Shown here: one piece after another, positions 20,216-31,468 of the stretch | Layout: each line of letters opens with the position of its first letter | Numbering within the stretch: the first letter of the stretch is position 1 | Assembly (NCBI GenBank): GCA_003665825.1 | Contig: QPFY01000005.1 | Coordinates: 930,001 to 994,000 of the forward strand | Origin: Microbotryum silenes-acaulis | Lineage: Eukaryota; Basidiomycota; Microbotryomycetes; Microbotryales; Microbotryaceae | Length of the DNA stretch: 64,000 nt | Direction of reading: 5' to 3' | Notes under the pieces: generated by a model | What the model was told of the DNA's origin: nothing | The model's database searches: none | Seen by the model: the letters and a program-made list of their open reading frames with translations, nothing else | Program-made: the position numbers and the translations under genes

Positions 20216-23200
20216 TTAAACGACCCCTGTGGTCCCACCCAGGACACCCCCTACGGCTGGCGCAGCATTGTACGCCCTCATTTCGGAGATCCCGACCCCA
20301 TTTCTCGCCACCGCGGCGCCGGTGATGGTGAAGCGCAACGAACTCGTCGTCTTGCCCGCTCCGAGGTTGATTTGGGTACCGAACGGCGACAGGACGCCAA
20401 CGCGGGCTGTCGAGCCATCTGAGAAGGTCAAGGTGCCGGCTAGGATCGCGTTCAGCAGATTGACGGGAGGGAAAAGGACCACGGTCTTGATGAGGTAGCT
20501 CTGAGGCCAGGTGAGCTGAATCCAAGCCGGTACGGTACCAGTGCCTGTCGACCATTCTTGCGCCGCGTTGCCCGATCCATCGAGCTCGAGACCACCAATA
20601 ATTCCGTCGTTGGCGCCCGACGGCGGAGAGCTGGCACGGAACGACGACGCGGTCGCCGTGACCCCGGGGAGGCGAGCGATGTTGACGTTGGACGGCTGTG
20701 CCGTGCTCAAGCCTGTGGTGGTCGTGGTGGCACTGCTGGCACTGCTGGTGCTGGTGCTGCTCGCCGACGGCGACCTCGTGGACGATTGGGGCGTGGTCGT
20801 CATCGACGGCGAAGACGCCGGGGAAGAGGCGGTGCTCGAGGCGGCGGACGAGGACAAGGAAGACGTAGAGGACGAGGACGAGAAAGACGCGGAGGACAAG
20901 GAGGCGGCAGTGCTTAAAGTAGAGGATGGACCCGTCGTGGTTTGCGGCGCGGTGGTGTTCGACGTAGTCGTTGTGGCCGCAACAACCTGGTATTGATAGC
21001 ATCCACTGCCGATACTGCCCGCGAGAGCAGTGTACGATGCGCACACTCCTGGGACGTAATGAACCCAGGAGGCCTCAGCAATGTACATGTTGCCGGCGTT
21101 GTCGCCGAAGGGGTACACGTCGGTGTGCGTCCAACATTCCTTGGTTCTGTGCGAGGTGGCCCGGAGGCCTACAGATCAGTAAGGGGGGCGACCGATCGGA
21201 GGGCCTCGCATAGGTACGTACAAAGCTTTCCAGTCGAAGGAAGTGCACTGCGTACGGTCGCACCTGAGACCGCACGCGTTCGCTGACAACTCGTTGGTTG
21301 AGGACTGCAAGTCGGCACTTCAGTGGATCAGTATTGGCAGTCTCGACAGACCACCCAGCATCTTCTCGATTACTCCACTTACCGCAGTGCCCGCCGTTAC
21401 TCGGGTACCGTTGTAGGTCGCGTAGCTGCGGAGAGATCCAGTCGGCTGAGGAGAATAGGCTGGCGAGGAACTCGTCGTCGTCTTGGTAGTGGTGGCGGAT
21501 GAAGTCGCGGATGTGGTCGCGGAGGTGATCGACGTCGGAGACGTAATCGTAGTTGATGCCGTCGTCAACGACGACGAAGCTTTGGTGGAAGAGTTCGTCC
21601 CAAGCGTCGAGTTTGATACCGTCGTGTTCGCGCTAGTCGTTGAGTTGGCTAGGGTCGAGTTGGTCAAGGTCGAGTTTATTGACGTCGAATTGGCCAAAGT
21701 CGAGTTGGCGATTGTGGCATTGGGTGAACTCGAATTGACCAAGCTGGTGTTGCCCGAAAGCGTCGAGTTCGCCAGCGTCGAGTTCGCAAGCGTCGAGTTC
21801 GTGCCAGCGCTCGAATTGGTGGTCAGTGTTGAGTTCACTAAAGTCGAGTTGCTCAAGGTCGAATCCGGGATTGTCAAATTGGCGGAGGTTGAATTAGATT
21901 CATTCGTGGAGTTGGAGTTGGAGTTTGCCAGGGTCGAGTTGACCAAGGTGGAATTGGCCAAGGTCGGGTTGGACACAGTCGCGTTCCCCGTCGTCGAGTT
22001 TGTCAAAGTAGAGTTGGCGAGAGTCGAATTGTACACGGTCGAGTTGGCTGAGCTGGCGTTACCGGCGAGCGTCGAATTGTCGAGTGTCGAATTGCCAAGC
22101 GTCGAGTTCGTGACGGTTGAATTGTACGAGGTCGAGTTGGTCAGGCTCGAATTGTCCGCAAGCGTGGAATTAGACAGCGTTGAATCGCCCATGGTCGAAT
22201 TGAGGTCGAATGTCGAGTTCGTCAAAGTCGAGTTGGCCGAAGTCAAATTGCCAAGCGTCGAGTTCGCCAGAGTTGAGTTGTCAAGAGTTGAATTGGCAAG
22301 GGTCGAGTTGGCAAGGGTTGAGTCACTGAACGTCGAGTTACTGAAAGTGGAGTTCGAGAATGTCGAATTGCCTGCAGTCGAATATCACATTGTCAGAGCC
22401 AGTCTCAAACCAGTTTAGAGCGAAGACAGCCGGCGCAGCGACATACCTAAGGTCGAGTTACCAAGCGTCGAATTGCTCAACGTTGAGTTCGCAAGTGTCG
22501 AGTTACTAAGCGTCGAATTCGTCAAAGTTGAATTGGCCAGGGTCGAATTAGTCAGGCTTGCGTTTCCCGCGAGCGTCGAGTCAGTCAGAGTCGAGTTGGC
22601 CACGGTTGAATTGGCCAGGGTCGAGTTGGCCAGGGTCGAGTTGGCCAAGCTCGAGTTGACGTTGACGGCTCCGAGCGCCGAGCTGGTCTCGACGGTGGAA
22701 TTGGTCAACGTCGAGTTGGCGCTGCCGGTCGAATTCGCCGAGGTGTTGACGGGTAGGGCGCCGTAGACCATAATTTCCGCCAACCCGATGTTCGACGACG
22801 AGGGCGAGGCTCCGGTGACGGTCATGGTCAAGACCGATGCAATGATGGGTTGCGCCAGGGCGACAGAGGTAGCCGAGCCGTTGTTGGCGAGCGCGCCGAA
22901 CGACACGACCGCACCAGAACTGAACGTGAGCGTACCAGCCGTGACATGATCGGCGAGATTGGGACGATCGTACAGGACGACCTCGTTGATCTCGACGTTG
23001 GAAGGCCACGTCAGCGTGAGCCAAGCACCAACGGTTTGGTCCTGGGTCGCCCACTCTTGCTGCCAGCTGCCCGAGCCGTCCTCCTTGTAGCCGCTGGCCT
23101 TGCCGTCGTTGGCCTTGTCGGGTCCTTGGCCGGACGCGCCCGAGGACGCGGTCGCGATCGCGTTCAACGCGAGATCCACGCTGGTGTCCGTGGTCAGTGA

Positions 23201-26200
23201 GATGATCGCAGACGTCGAGTTGCTCGTGGTAGCCGTGTTGTTGCTCTGGACATAAGTCGTGTTGTTCATGACGAGGTCGGGGGTTTGCGACTTTGAGTAA
23301 AATACGCCCAGCTCGGCCAATCCGGCCGAGCCGGTAGAGGGCCCGACGCTGGTCACGGTGAAGAGCAAAGACGAGGACTTGACGGCGGTCGTCAAGTTGA
23401 CCACGGTGGCCGAGCCATCGTCATTCAGGCTCGGAATGGTGACGGTGGTGCCGTCGCTGAAGGCGACCGTGCCGCCCGTGATCCAATCGTCGGGATTGGG
23501 ACGATCGTAGAAAACGAGAGAGTCGACCATGTAGTAACTCGACCAGGTGAGGTTGAGCCATGCACCTGTTCCTTCTCCCTGGGTCGTCCATTCGGCGGTC
23601 CAGTTTGATGGGTAGCCCGAGATGACCCCGTCATTCGCCCGGTCTGCGGTCTGCCCGCTGGCTCCCGACGACGCCGAGGCGGAGGCCGTGAGAGCCAGAT
23701 CCGAGTAGGCATCCGACGAACCTACGGTGCCCGAGCTCGTCGTCGTTGTCGACGTCAGCGTCGTGTTGACCGCAGTCGTACCCGACGAGCTTTGCGCTTG
23801 CGAGTAGAATACGCCCAGCTCGGCCAAGCCGACCGAATTCGATGAGGGTCCAGCGCTCGTCACGGTGAAGAGCAGCGTGGTCGTGTTGACTGCCGCGGTG
23901 AGGTTGACCACGGTGGCCGAGCCATCGTCATTCAGGCTCGGAATGGTGACGGTGGTGCCGTCGCTGAAGGCGACCGTGCCGCCCGTGATCCAATCATCGG
24001 GATTGGGACGATCGTAGAAAACGAGAGAGTCGACCATGTAGTAACTCGACCAGGTGAGGCTGAGCCATGCGCCTGTTCCTTCCCCCTGGGTCGCCCATTC
24101 GGCGGTCCAGTTCGATGGGTAGCCCGAGATGACCCCATCATTCGCCCGGTCTGCGGTCTGCCCGCTGGCCCCCGACGACGCCGAGGCGGAGGCCGTGAGA
24201 GCAAGATCAGCGAACGCTCCTGCGGTGGTGGTCGTGGTACCGGACGTGGTATTGGAGGTGGTGTTTGATCCAGTGGGTACGCCCCCGACTTGGCCTTGCG
24301 AGTAAAAGACGGCGAGTTCAGCAAGGCCAACGGATCCCGAAGAAGGGCCCGCGCTGGTCACGGTGAACAGCAACGACGTCGTCGTGACGGCATTGGTCAG
24401 GTTGACGACCGTCGCCGAGCCATCGTTGTTGAGGCTCGGGATTGTGACGGTCGAGCCGTCGTCAAAAGCGAGCGTCCCCCCCGTAATCCAATCACCGAGG
24501 TTAGGGCGATCGTAGAAGACGAGCGAATCGAGCCAAATGCTCTGAGGCCACGTCAGGTTGAGGCAAGCACCAGCGCCTTGGCCCTTGGTAGACCACTCGG
24601 CGGTCCAGTTTGCTGGGTAACCCGAGATGACACCGTCGTTAACGCGGTCCGCCGGTTGTCCGTTCGCTTCCGAAGACGCCGTCGCCTGGGCCAGCAGCGC
24701 GAGATCCGAAAAGGCCGTCGCGCTGATGGTTGTTGCGTTTTCAATGGCTCCGCCAGTATCCTGGCACCCAGAACAAAGGTCACCGAACACCTGGATTTCA
24801 GCTAGACCGACGCTTCCAGTAGCAGCCGACACCGAAGTAAACTTGACGACCAGCGAATTCGTGATGACGGTTTGCGACAACGTGACGAGCGTCGCCGAGC
24901 CATCGTTGGCCAGAGCACCAAAGGAGACGCTCTTGCCATCGGCGAACGTGATCGTGCCACCTTTGGCCCAATCGTTGACGTTGGGTCGATCGTACAAGAC
25001 GATCGAGGTGACACTGTACGTGTCGTTCCAGGTGAGGGAGAACGTCGTGCCCGCTGTGCCACCGTCGGAAACCCACTCCGCCGACGAATTGCCCGGATAG
25101 CCCGAGATAATTCCGTCGATGGCTCGGCCCGGGACCTGGGTCGGGCCAGCATAGCTCGAGGCGGTAGCATTGGCGATGAGGGCGATGTTGGTACCGTTGG
25201 GCATGGTGACGGGCGACTCGGCCGATCCGGTGTACGATTGCTGCGCCAGCGCCGACGTCACGACGTACTGTCGAGCCAGCCAATAGGACTCGCCACGGCC
25301 GGCGCTCGTGCAGGCTGAGTAAGATTGGCATTCACCCGAGTCAAAAGGCGTGTACCGGAAGAACGCGTTCGACTTGGCGACGAACTGTGCAGAGCCCGAG
25401 GTGAGGGTGGGAGCGAAGTTGTTGATCGGGTAGCCCATGTAGCCGGCAAAGTTGGCACTAGGTGCGGTGTTGCCGACCAGGGCCGAGGTGATCCTGGCGG
25501 TTGTAATGTGGTCGGAATGATCGCCAGCATCGTAGTCGCTCAGATAGTCGAGAGTGCGAACGTTCTTGGCCTGGCGAGCCGTCAGGATGTCGCTGATGGC
25601 TTTCTTAAGCGTGGCAAGAGTGAAAGTCGCGCCGCCGTCAACGCTCGAGATGCTGGAAATAGAACCAAAGTAGAGGCCACGAAGCGATTGGTAGCCGTTG
25701 GGGGCATACCCAGTCTGCAGAGCAACACGCAACGCTTTTGGTCAGCTTTCGCCTCCGAAACGCCCTCTATGAAGACCGGCGGCGAAGCGTGAGAGCTTGA
25801 ACTGACCCCATCGACGTTGCCATCAGGCAGCCGGAACCACACACGCTGTACCTGGGGTGCACCGACCAATGTGCGCACTAGCACTGGCTGCCCGCCGAAC
25901 GTGGCAACGAATCTACGGCGCAGAATGAAAAGGTTTTCCGAGCGAATCAGCAACTCTCGACGAGGGCGTGCGCAGTTGAGCGTCTGCATCCCTGCCTTCA
26001 CTCACTCTGTCCAGGTGTCGTCCACGTTAGCCATGTACGAATTTGCGGCTTCATTGCCGCTCTCACGAGCCTTTGCGTACGTCAGTCCCACGCCTAACGT
26101 GGGTTTCAGATGTTCAAGCGGCCACGGCAGCAGCGTCAGTCACGTGCGCGAGCCCGCGCGACCAGACGTCATCCCTGCAGTGGACTTACCCGAATCTCCA

Positions 26201-26528
26201 GAGGTGAGAAAGATGGTAGTGATACATGCTCCACTGACGACATCGGTCCACAGATCGGGAGACTGGAACAGCAGATCATCGTCGGGATGCGCGACGACGT
26301 ACACGGTACCGCTGCGGAGGGTGGGAGGAGACGAAGAGCCGGGGCCAAGTGTCAGCGGAATGATCCAGTAACAAGGGGATAGGTTGTGCGCTGCGCTAGC
26401 TCGACTACTCACCCGACGCAACTGAAGACCGCGGCCGAGACTGCCGAGAGTTGGTAACAGGTGAAGAGCAACACGACCGCGAGCCGAAGTAGCCCCGGAA
26501 GCGCGCCGGACGAGCGTTGGCGCGGCAT
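20216..26528 (-). CDS. Giant secreted PIG-L/LmbE-type deacetylase with discoidin-like modules and NST repeat tract
   Basis: Eight exons (26528-26413, 26311-26190, 26093-26006, 25912-25807, 25714-22447, 22371-21383, 21304-21222, 21146-20216) sum to 5,703 nt, an intact 1,900-aa frame. Order: signal peptide (MPRQRSSGALPGLLRLAVVL..., about 1-32); PIG-L deacetylase fold about 38-300 with VVAHPDDDLLF and DAGDHSDHITTARI, the AHPDD and HxDH zinc motifs; five discoidin (F5/8C)-like modules at about 320-455, 480-616, 645-783, 814-952 and 990-1130, each with a pattern like NDGVISGYPxNWTAEW...LxxLTW...LYDRPN; a repeat of NSTLx units, about 1131-1490, dense in N-glycosylation sequons; a Ser/Thr linker; a PAN-like Cys segment (CGLRCDRTQCTSFDW...ECWTHTD, about 1573-1600); another Ser/Thr linker; and a sixth module at the C-terminus. 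PIG-L enzymes de-N-acetylate GlcNAc-type substrates; the substrate here is unknown. Secretion, not ER retention, is expected. Confidence 0.88.
21590..22750 (-). repeat. Coding minisatellite for NSTL-type pentapeptides
   Basis: This is the repeat tract inside the giant deacetylase gene, interrupted by one intron (22446-22372). The unit is about 15 nt and reads (A/T/S/G)NSTL on the minus strand. Many copies are degenerate (NSTV, NASL, DSTL, NATI), so the array is old rather than freshly amplified. The intron sits within the repeat. Confidence 0.85.
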
Positions 26529-28033
26529 CAGGCGCGCTGGGCGCAGGCGCAGGCGCATCATCGTTGTCGGGGCGCCGGTAGTGGCGCGCAAGGCTGGCTG
26601 GCAGGTGATCGACAGGCTGAGCGTTCCGAGCAATCGCACAATTGCAAGGGGCGGTAAGCACATCGGCGACCGTGTCCACCCCAACGAGGGAACATTCACC
26701 CTACTCACCTGACTACAGTTCCGGGGTATAGCACGTCCCAAGCAGCGACCTTGCGAATGTCCGATAGGGTTCGAGGGGTCGAGCAGTCGCGGCTGGAACT
26801 GGATCGGCAGCCGAGTTCAGAGAAGGCAAGCCTGCTGGCCTTCAACCGTAACGAGTAAACGAAAGTGTAGGTTCTCGTGCGAACACGAGACGGTGTAGTG
26901 GGAGATTTGCTCAAGCAAAGAAGTCGAAGGAGCGCCAAGAGGGTGTATATGGCCGTGAGGGGGCGCAGTCAAAGGTCGGACGAAGTTCGAATTGTTGTCC
27001 AAGTGATCCTCCATCGCCCCCGCGCAGGCGCAGCGCTATTACTGGCCAATGGCCAGCCTCAACTCAGCTCTGATCATAAGCTCCGTGCCGCGGTGATCAA
27101 CTTGGCCGTTGATTGCCCCAATCCTCCAGAATATCACCTGTGGAATTATAAACGTCTCCTCGCCTACAGGCAAATAAACAAATTGTTCTAAAAATGCAAT
27201 TCTGTCTGGGCTGCCATGTGTGCCGACGACCAGGCTGGGCGAAGCAATTTGTTGACCAAGGAAAGGGGCTGGCGTGTTCAAGCCGAGAGGTGGGCGCTAC
27301 GACTCCCGCGTCCCTGAGAAGGGTCCCGGCTCCCAAGCCCTTTTGGGCCAACAGCCGCAAATGTCAATGTTGGCGCGCGCTACCAAGCCCGGAGCTTGCC
27401 ACATTCAAAGCCTTTCATGCGGCCCGGGATCCAGAGCCCGGAGCGGCGCGGGGACCGAGTCGAGGCGCTCCTTCTTGAGACTTTCCTCTTTGGACTCGAG
27501 GGCGAAACCTAAGACAATGAAGTGCCTGCTCAAAGGATCGCTTCGGGACTTCGATGCGATCTCCTGCCGTTTGTTCTCCGAAAACATGCCATACACGCGG
27601 ATCGAAAGCATGTGATGAAAGTAACAAATCAACAAGAGAGCAAGAAGGTGAACTTACCTAGGCAAGGAGGGTGTTCCGATCTTTTCAGAAGGGCACGTTA
27701 AATCAAGGCAGCAGCTGCTAGGGTGCGAATATTCACGGTAACAGGGGGATCTCTAAGCCAAATTGAGCCACCCGCGAGCGTGCGCTGTTGTGTGGTCAAC
27801 CAGCGCAAACTCCCCGCTTCTTTGTCAACTCTTGCCTCGCATTGCCAACCACTCACCACAAGAGAACTGCCAGTCACTTCCTTCACTGCACCGCTCTCTG
27901 CATCCTACACTATCAGCTTCGCTTTTGGGACGCTCTTTACTCTCGATCTCGACCGCTTCCAGCGGCACAACCGCACCTCTACCTCACTCAGCCTCCGTCG
28001 CAATTGTCTCACCCAGCTCTGCGCTGCACCAAC
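26529..28033. promoter_or_regulatory. Divergent intergenic region, deacetylase / Cys-rich protein
   Basis: A 1.5-kb region between divergent starts. Its only frames are short, with codon use unlike the neighbours. A pyrimidine-rich leader precedes the ATG at 28034. I see no clear gene or repeat. Confidence 0.5.
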
Positions 28034-29004
28034 ATGCGCTTCACATCGCTCACCTTTATCGCCACGGCTCTTCTGACCTATTCATCCGAGGTCATCGCAC
28101 ACGGAATGGGAGCAAAGGCTCCCGGCTCCCTGCGCCCTCGACAGGCACAGCACGTTGATCCGTAAGTCGTCCGGACTCCGGGGCGATGATGGGTTGTTCC
28201 CTTGGGGTGTCGGGAGGTGACGATGACGATCCGTTCCCATGCGAAAAGGATCGGAACGGGACACCCGGAGTAAGACCATTGTTTTTTCATAAAGAACGTC
28301 CGATTGACCAACTCTGGGATCCCTCTTTATGGATTGCAGTCATTACAGGGCCCGTCATCTCGCCGCACGCGCCGATGCCGGCGACGGTGAAGTCTTGTCG
28401 GATGTACCCGCCTCCGCAACGGCAATCGTAACGGTCTCCAACACCGCTCCAGCCGCTGCTGGACAAACCGCGGAAGCCAAGGGGTCGATTCGCCCGGATG
28501 ACAACAAGCTGCCCGACTGCTCGTCGGAAAGTGCCCTTGGTGGATCCTGCGATCCGACCACGGGGTCTTGCTGGTGAGCTCGGTCGACCGGATGATCACT
28601 CCGCATTCTGCTTCGCTGAGGCACAGTCGCCGTTAAATTGATGATCTTCTTTAGCGGAACTGGTTTAACCTGTCTCCAAAAGTCGTGCGCTCGTCTCTGC
28701 GGGGTAAGAAGTATCGAGGCGTACTGCGCCAACCAATCCGAATGCGACAACTCGCTGGGCTACACCTGCACCAACAACCGCTGCCGACCCCCATTAACCG
28801 CGGCCCGCGTCGACAACGGTGAAGCATGTGATCAAGGTGGTGCCAACACCGCTTTTTGGTAAGTGCATTTGCGGCGATGTGTCGTGATTCCTCCGTGAAA
28901 ACTGTCCTAATCGGTAACCTTGTCACAATTCCACATTGCGCAGCATCCCGGGTCGAGGTGTCTGCATAGGGGGGACGTGCCAGCCTTGCACATTGCATAC
29001 GTAA
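28034..29004 (+). CDS. Small secreted cysteine-rich protein
   Basis: Four exons (28034-28161, 28340-28573, 28655-28858, 28944-29004) encode 208 aa. The N-terminus MRFTSLTFIATALLTYSSEVIAHG is a good signal peptide, cleaved near residue 22. Residues about 60-105 are low complexity (Ala/Thr/Val). The C-terminal half holds 16 cysteines in patterns such as CxxxxxLGGSCDPTTGSCW, CLQKSCARLC, YCANQSECDN, CTNNRC and CIGGTCQPC, which recall disulfide-knotted secreted modules. No family can be named. It resembles the small secreted Cys-rich class often called candidate effectors in plant-associated fungi, but no host link can be inferred. The gene lies between the secreted deacetylase and HtrL-family genes. 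Confidence 0.82.
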
Positions 29005-29454
29005 TTTGTGCAACGATGTCAAGTATTTCAAGGCGTTCCGTCCCAGGTGAAGAATCATATCGTCACCAGAACGTGACCTATCAGTACTATCCTCCTGCCA
29101 CAGTCGCGCATCAGTGCACTTTTTATCAATCCTAGACTTATGCGTGTGTCTTCATACTTTTGCTGCAATTTGACTGTCTGTACAAAACACATTTTCAGAA
29201 TCGAGTGGTTGCGTAAGAGCCTGATTCGCTTGTTTTCTTTGGTCTTTCACGTACAAAGAAGTATGCGAACGCTGGACGTCGGTGCCTCATGACAAAGGGG
29301 TGTCACGTAGGGGACTCGATGCCATGATTCGGAAGGAACTACGGTATTACTGATGATTACAACTACTGCGATAACTAAATCAATGATAATAATACAACAG
29401 CTTAGAAGTTTGAGAAACTAATAGGGTTCTGACACACGAAGCCGGGCGGGCTCA
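29005..29454. other. Convergent 3' region
   Basis: A 450-bp AT-richer spacer between two convergent stop codons. No gene or repeat seen. Confidence 0.5.
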
Positions 29455-31468
29455 TCATCGCTTGCGGGGTGGCGGAGGAGCACGGCGGTTCGCCTGCACT
29501 TTCGAAACGGGCCCGCCAAACTTTGCTTTGTGTTCGGGGCCACTCCAGACCGGGATGGTGCAATCGCGTCCATCGGCAAAGTATTCGAACGCGAACCAAA
29601 CATCCGAGCCACAGTCGGTGCCTTGTCGAAGGGCCATGTTCTGCCCGAAGAGTCGAGGAAAACGCAGGTTAGGACAGGAATTTCTCGAATCGTTCCTGAC
29701 CCAGGGAGGTGTTCGCGACGTACCTGGACATAGATTCGGGGCCAGTTTAAACGAGCGGCTTGATTCCAAACAGGTTGCTCTTTGGCCGTAAACCTAACGC
29801 ACGCCGAGCAGGAGTCGGATCGTCAGCTCCACAATCTAGCAGAACGGGGAGGACGGAAGATCGCAGCACGTGTTCCGGCGGGCCACCCGATCCCAAAGCA
29901 TAACTCACTTTTGCAGGGACGACTGTCGAATCGTCACCTTCATCGTTTCCTCTGCCCACCAGTCAATTCCTGCCGCTTTCCCGCCGTAGTAGCCGCCCTG
30001 TAAACGGTCGGAGCGGTCCAATTCGCCACCCGCGGTAGCGCCCTTAACGTAGTCAAGCCCAGGCGCAAAGGGCTCCTGAGCGGCTGAAAGCACCAAAGTG
30101 TCGTCCGGAACACTGCTGTAGATGTGGTCGAGCTGCTTCTCCAATTGCAAAAAGTCGTGCTTGACCGACGAGTCGCGGAAAGCCCCGGCATCGACCTGTG
30201 TGCAGCAAGAGTGGTGGCAAAAGTTTAGTCGATGAGCTCACGTGATCACGTCCGCCGCAACGCCGCGGGAAAACACTTGCCCAGACAAAGTACTCGGAGT
30301 TGTAGTAGTCGGCGTCCTTGACCTGCTGGACCATCCACGGCTTCGCGGTCCACACCCCGTAAACGTCCGGCACGTGCCAATTCTTCTCAGGGTCGATCGA
30401 GTTCTGCAGCTCCGCCCATTGACGTCCGCCGAGCGTTTCAAGCGGAGGCATATCGAAAGGGGTATCGTAAGAGTCGATGATGGTAATCGGCTGCAGTGAA
30501 GGGAGCGAAGGGGAGGGAATGGAGAGGGAGGGTAAGAATGGCGCGCCAATTGGACGCTGAGCGGACATGATCAGTGAGGGGGAGACAAGTAGCACTTACT
30601 TTAGATCCTCGGAGACCCGTGATCAGAGGGCGCATCTCCGGGGCACAGTAGAACACGATTGGCAGTTCGACGTGACCGAGAAAGTTCGAGAGCCATGCGT
30701 GGTATTCTGCGTCACGGGCAAAGCATCCAGGGGCAAGAACAGACGCGTGAGCGGACGCGCGATCGGGCGGGCCAGCCCGCGACGAGCGATTGAGGATCTC
30801 TTATTCGCGAGAGGAGCACGTGACCTACCGGAAACCCTATGTTTCTTGCCGCTGTCGATGCGATAGAACGCAGAGATCAACGTTACTCGGCTCTTTGGTG
30901 CTTCACCCTCCACTACCTCGGCCGTGCCCGAGTGCGAGTGTGCCTTGGCGGCCGCGCCGTCGAACGGTTGCGACGGCGCAGGTAACCTGACGAAGGCCGA
31001 GACGTCGAAGCCGGCCTTCGACCCAAGTTTTCCGACGGTTTCCAAGTAGGGCTGGGTTACGTTGCGGAGGCTCATCACACTTGACTTGCGTGACTCGGCA
31101 TCGGAGTTCGTCATGGCCATGGCCAGGAAGAGCACGAATGCGACGAGCCAACCCAGCACCGCGACCGCACGAACTGAGTGGCGAGCAGAGGGCGTCGAGG
31201 TGGCCGTCAGCCGGCTATACGAATCTCGCCGGTCGATGCGGTGATAGTGTGACGTGAATTCGGTCTTGGGATCTCTCCACTGGAGGCCCTGGTTCGAGCT
31301 CGGTCGCGAATCGTGGTCTTTCGAGTAAGGCGACTCGGCGGAGCGAGCGGCCGTCGTCGACGTGCGTCGGTGGAGATTCGAGTAAGGGACGCTAGAGTTT
31401 CGTCGTTCCGACTCGTAGGAGTCGAGCGAGCTCGGCTCATTCGAGACGAAAGGCAGCAGCTTGAACAT
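29455..31468 (-). CDS. HtrL/YibB-family protein, type II membrane topology
   Basis: Six exons (31468-30829, 30706-30600, 30490-30281, 30195-29909, 29793-29724, 29640-29455) give 499 aa. A Ser/Arg-rich cytosolic tail of about 98 aa leads to one membrane segment (VAVLGWLVAFVLFLAMAM). Then comes a lumenal domain with VTLISAFYRIDSGKKH, EYHAWLSNFLGHVELPIVFY, PITIIDSYDTPFDMPPL, YYNSEYFVWVDAGAFRDSS and KEQPVWNQAARLNWPRIYV, which match the HtrL_YibB (WlaTC/HtrL) family linked to surface polysaccharide loci in bacteria and thought to be glycosyltransferase-like. VWVDAG is equivalent to the D-containing strand of GT-A folds. The third intron (30280-30196) starts with GCAAGT, a non-canonical GC-AG intron; without it the conserved Trp-Val-Asp junction is lost. 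Likely a Golgi enzyme; substrate unknown. Confidence 0.82.

Noticed and set aside
21483..22418. Long plus-strand frame rich in VEL/ARVEL repeats
   Set aside because: It is the exact antisense of the NSTL repeat tract, open only because of the 15-nt periodicity; no signal or domain supports it and the minus-strand gene is intact over 1,901 codons.
28689..28718. Intron at gtaag...gag in the Cys-rich gene
   Set aside because: It would be 15 nt long and the sequence is open and Cys-consistent without it.
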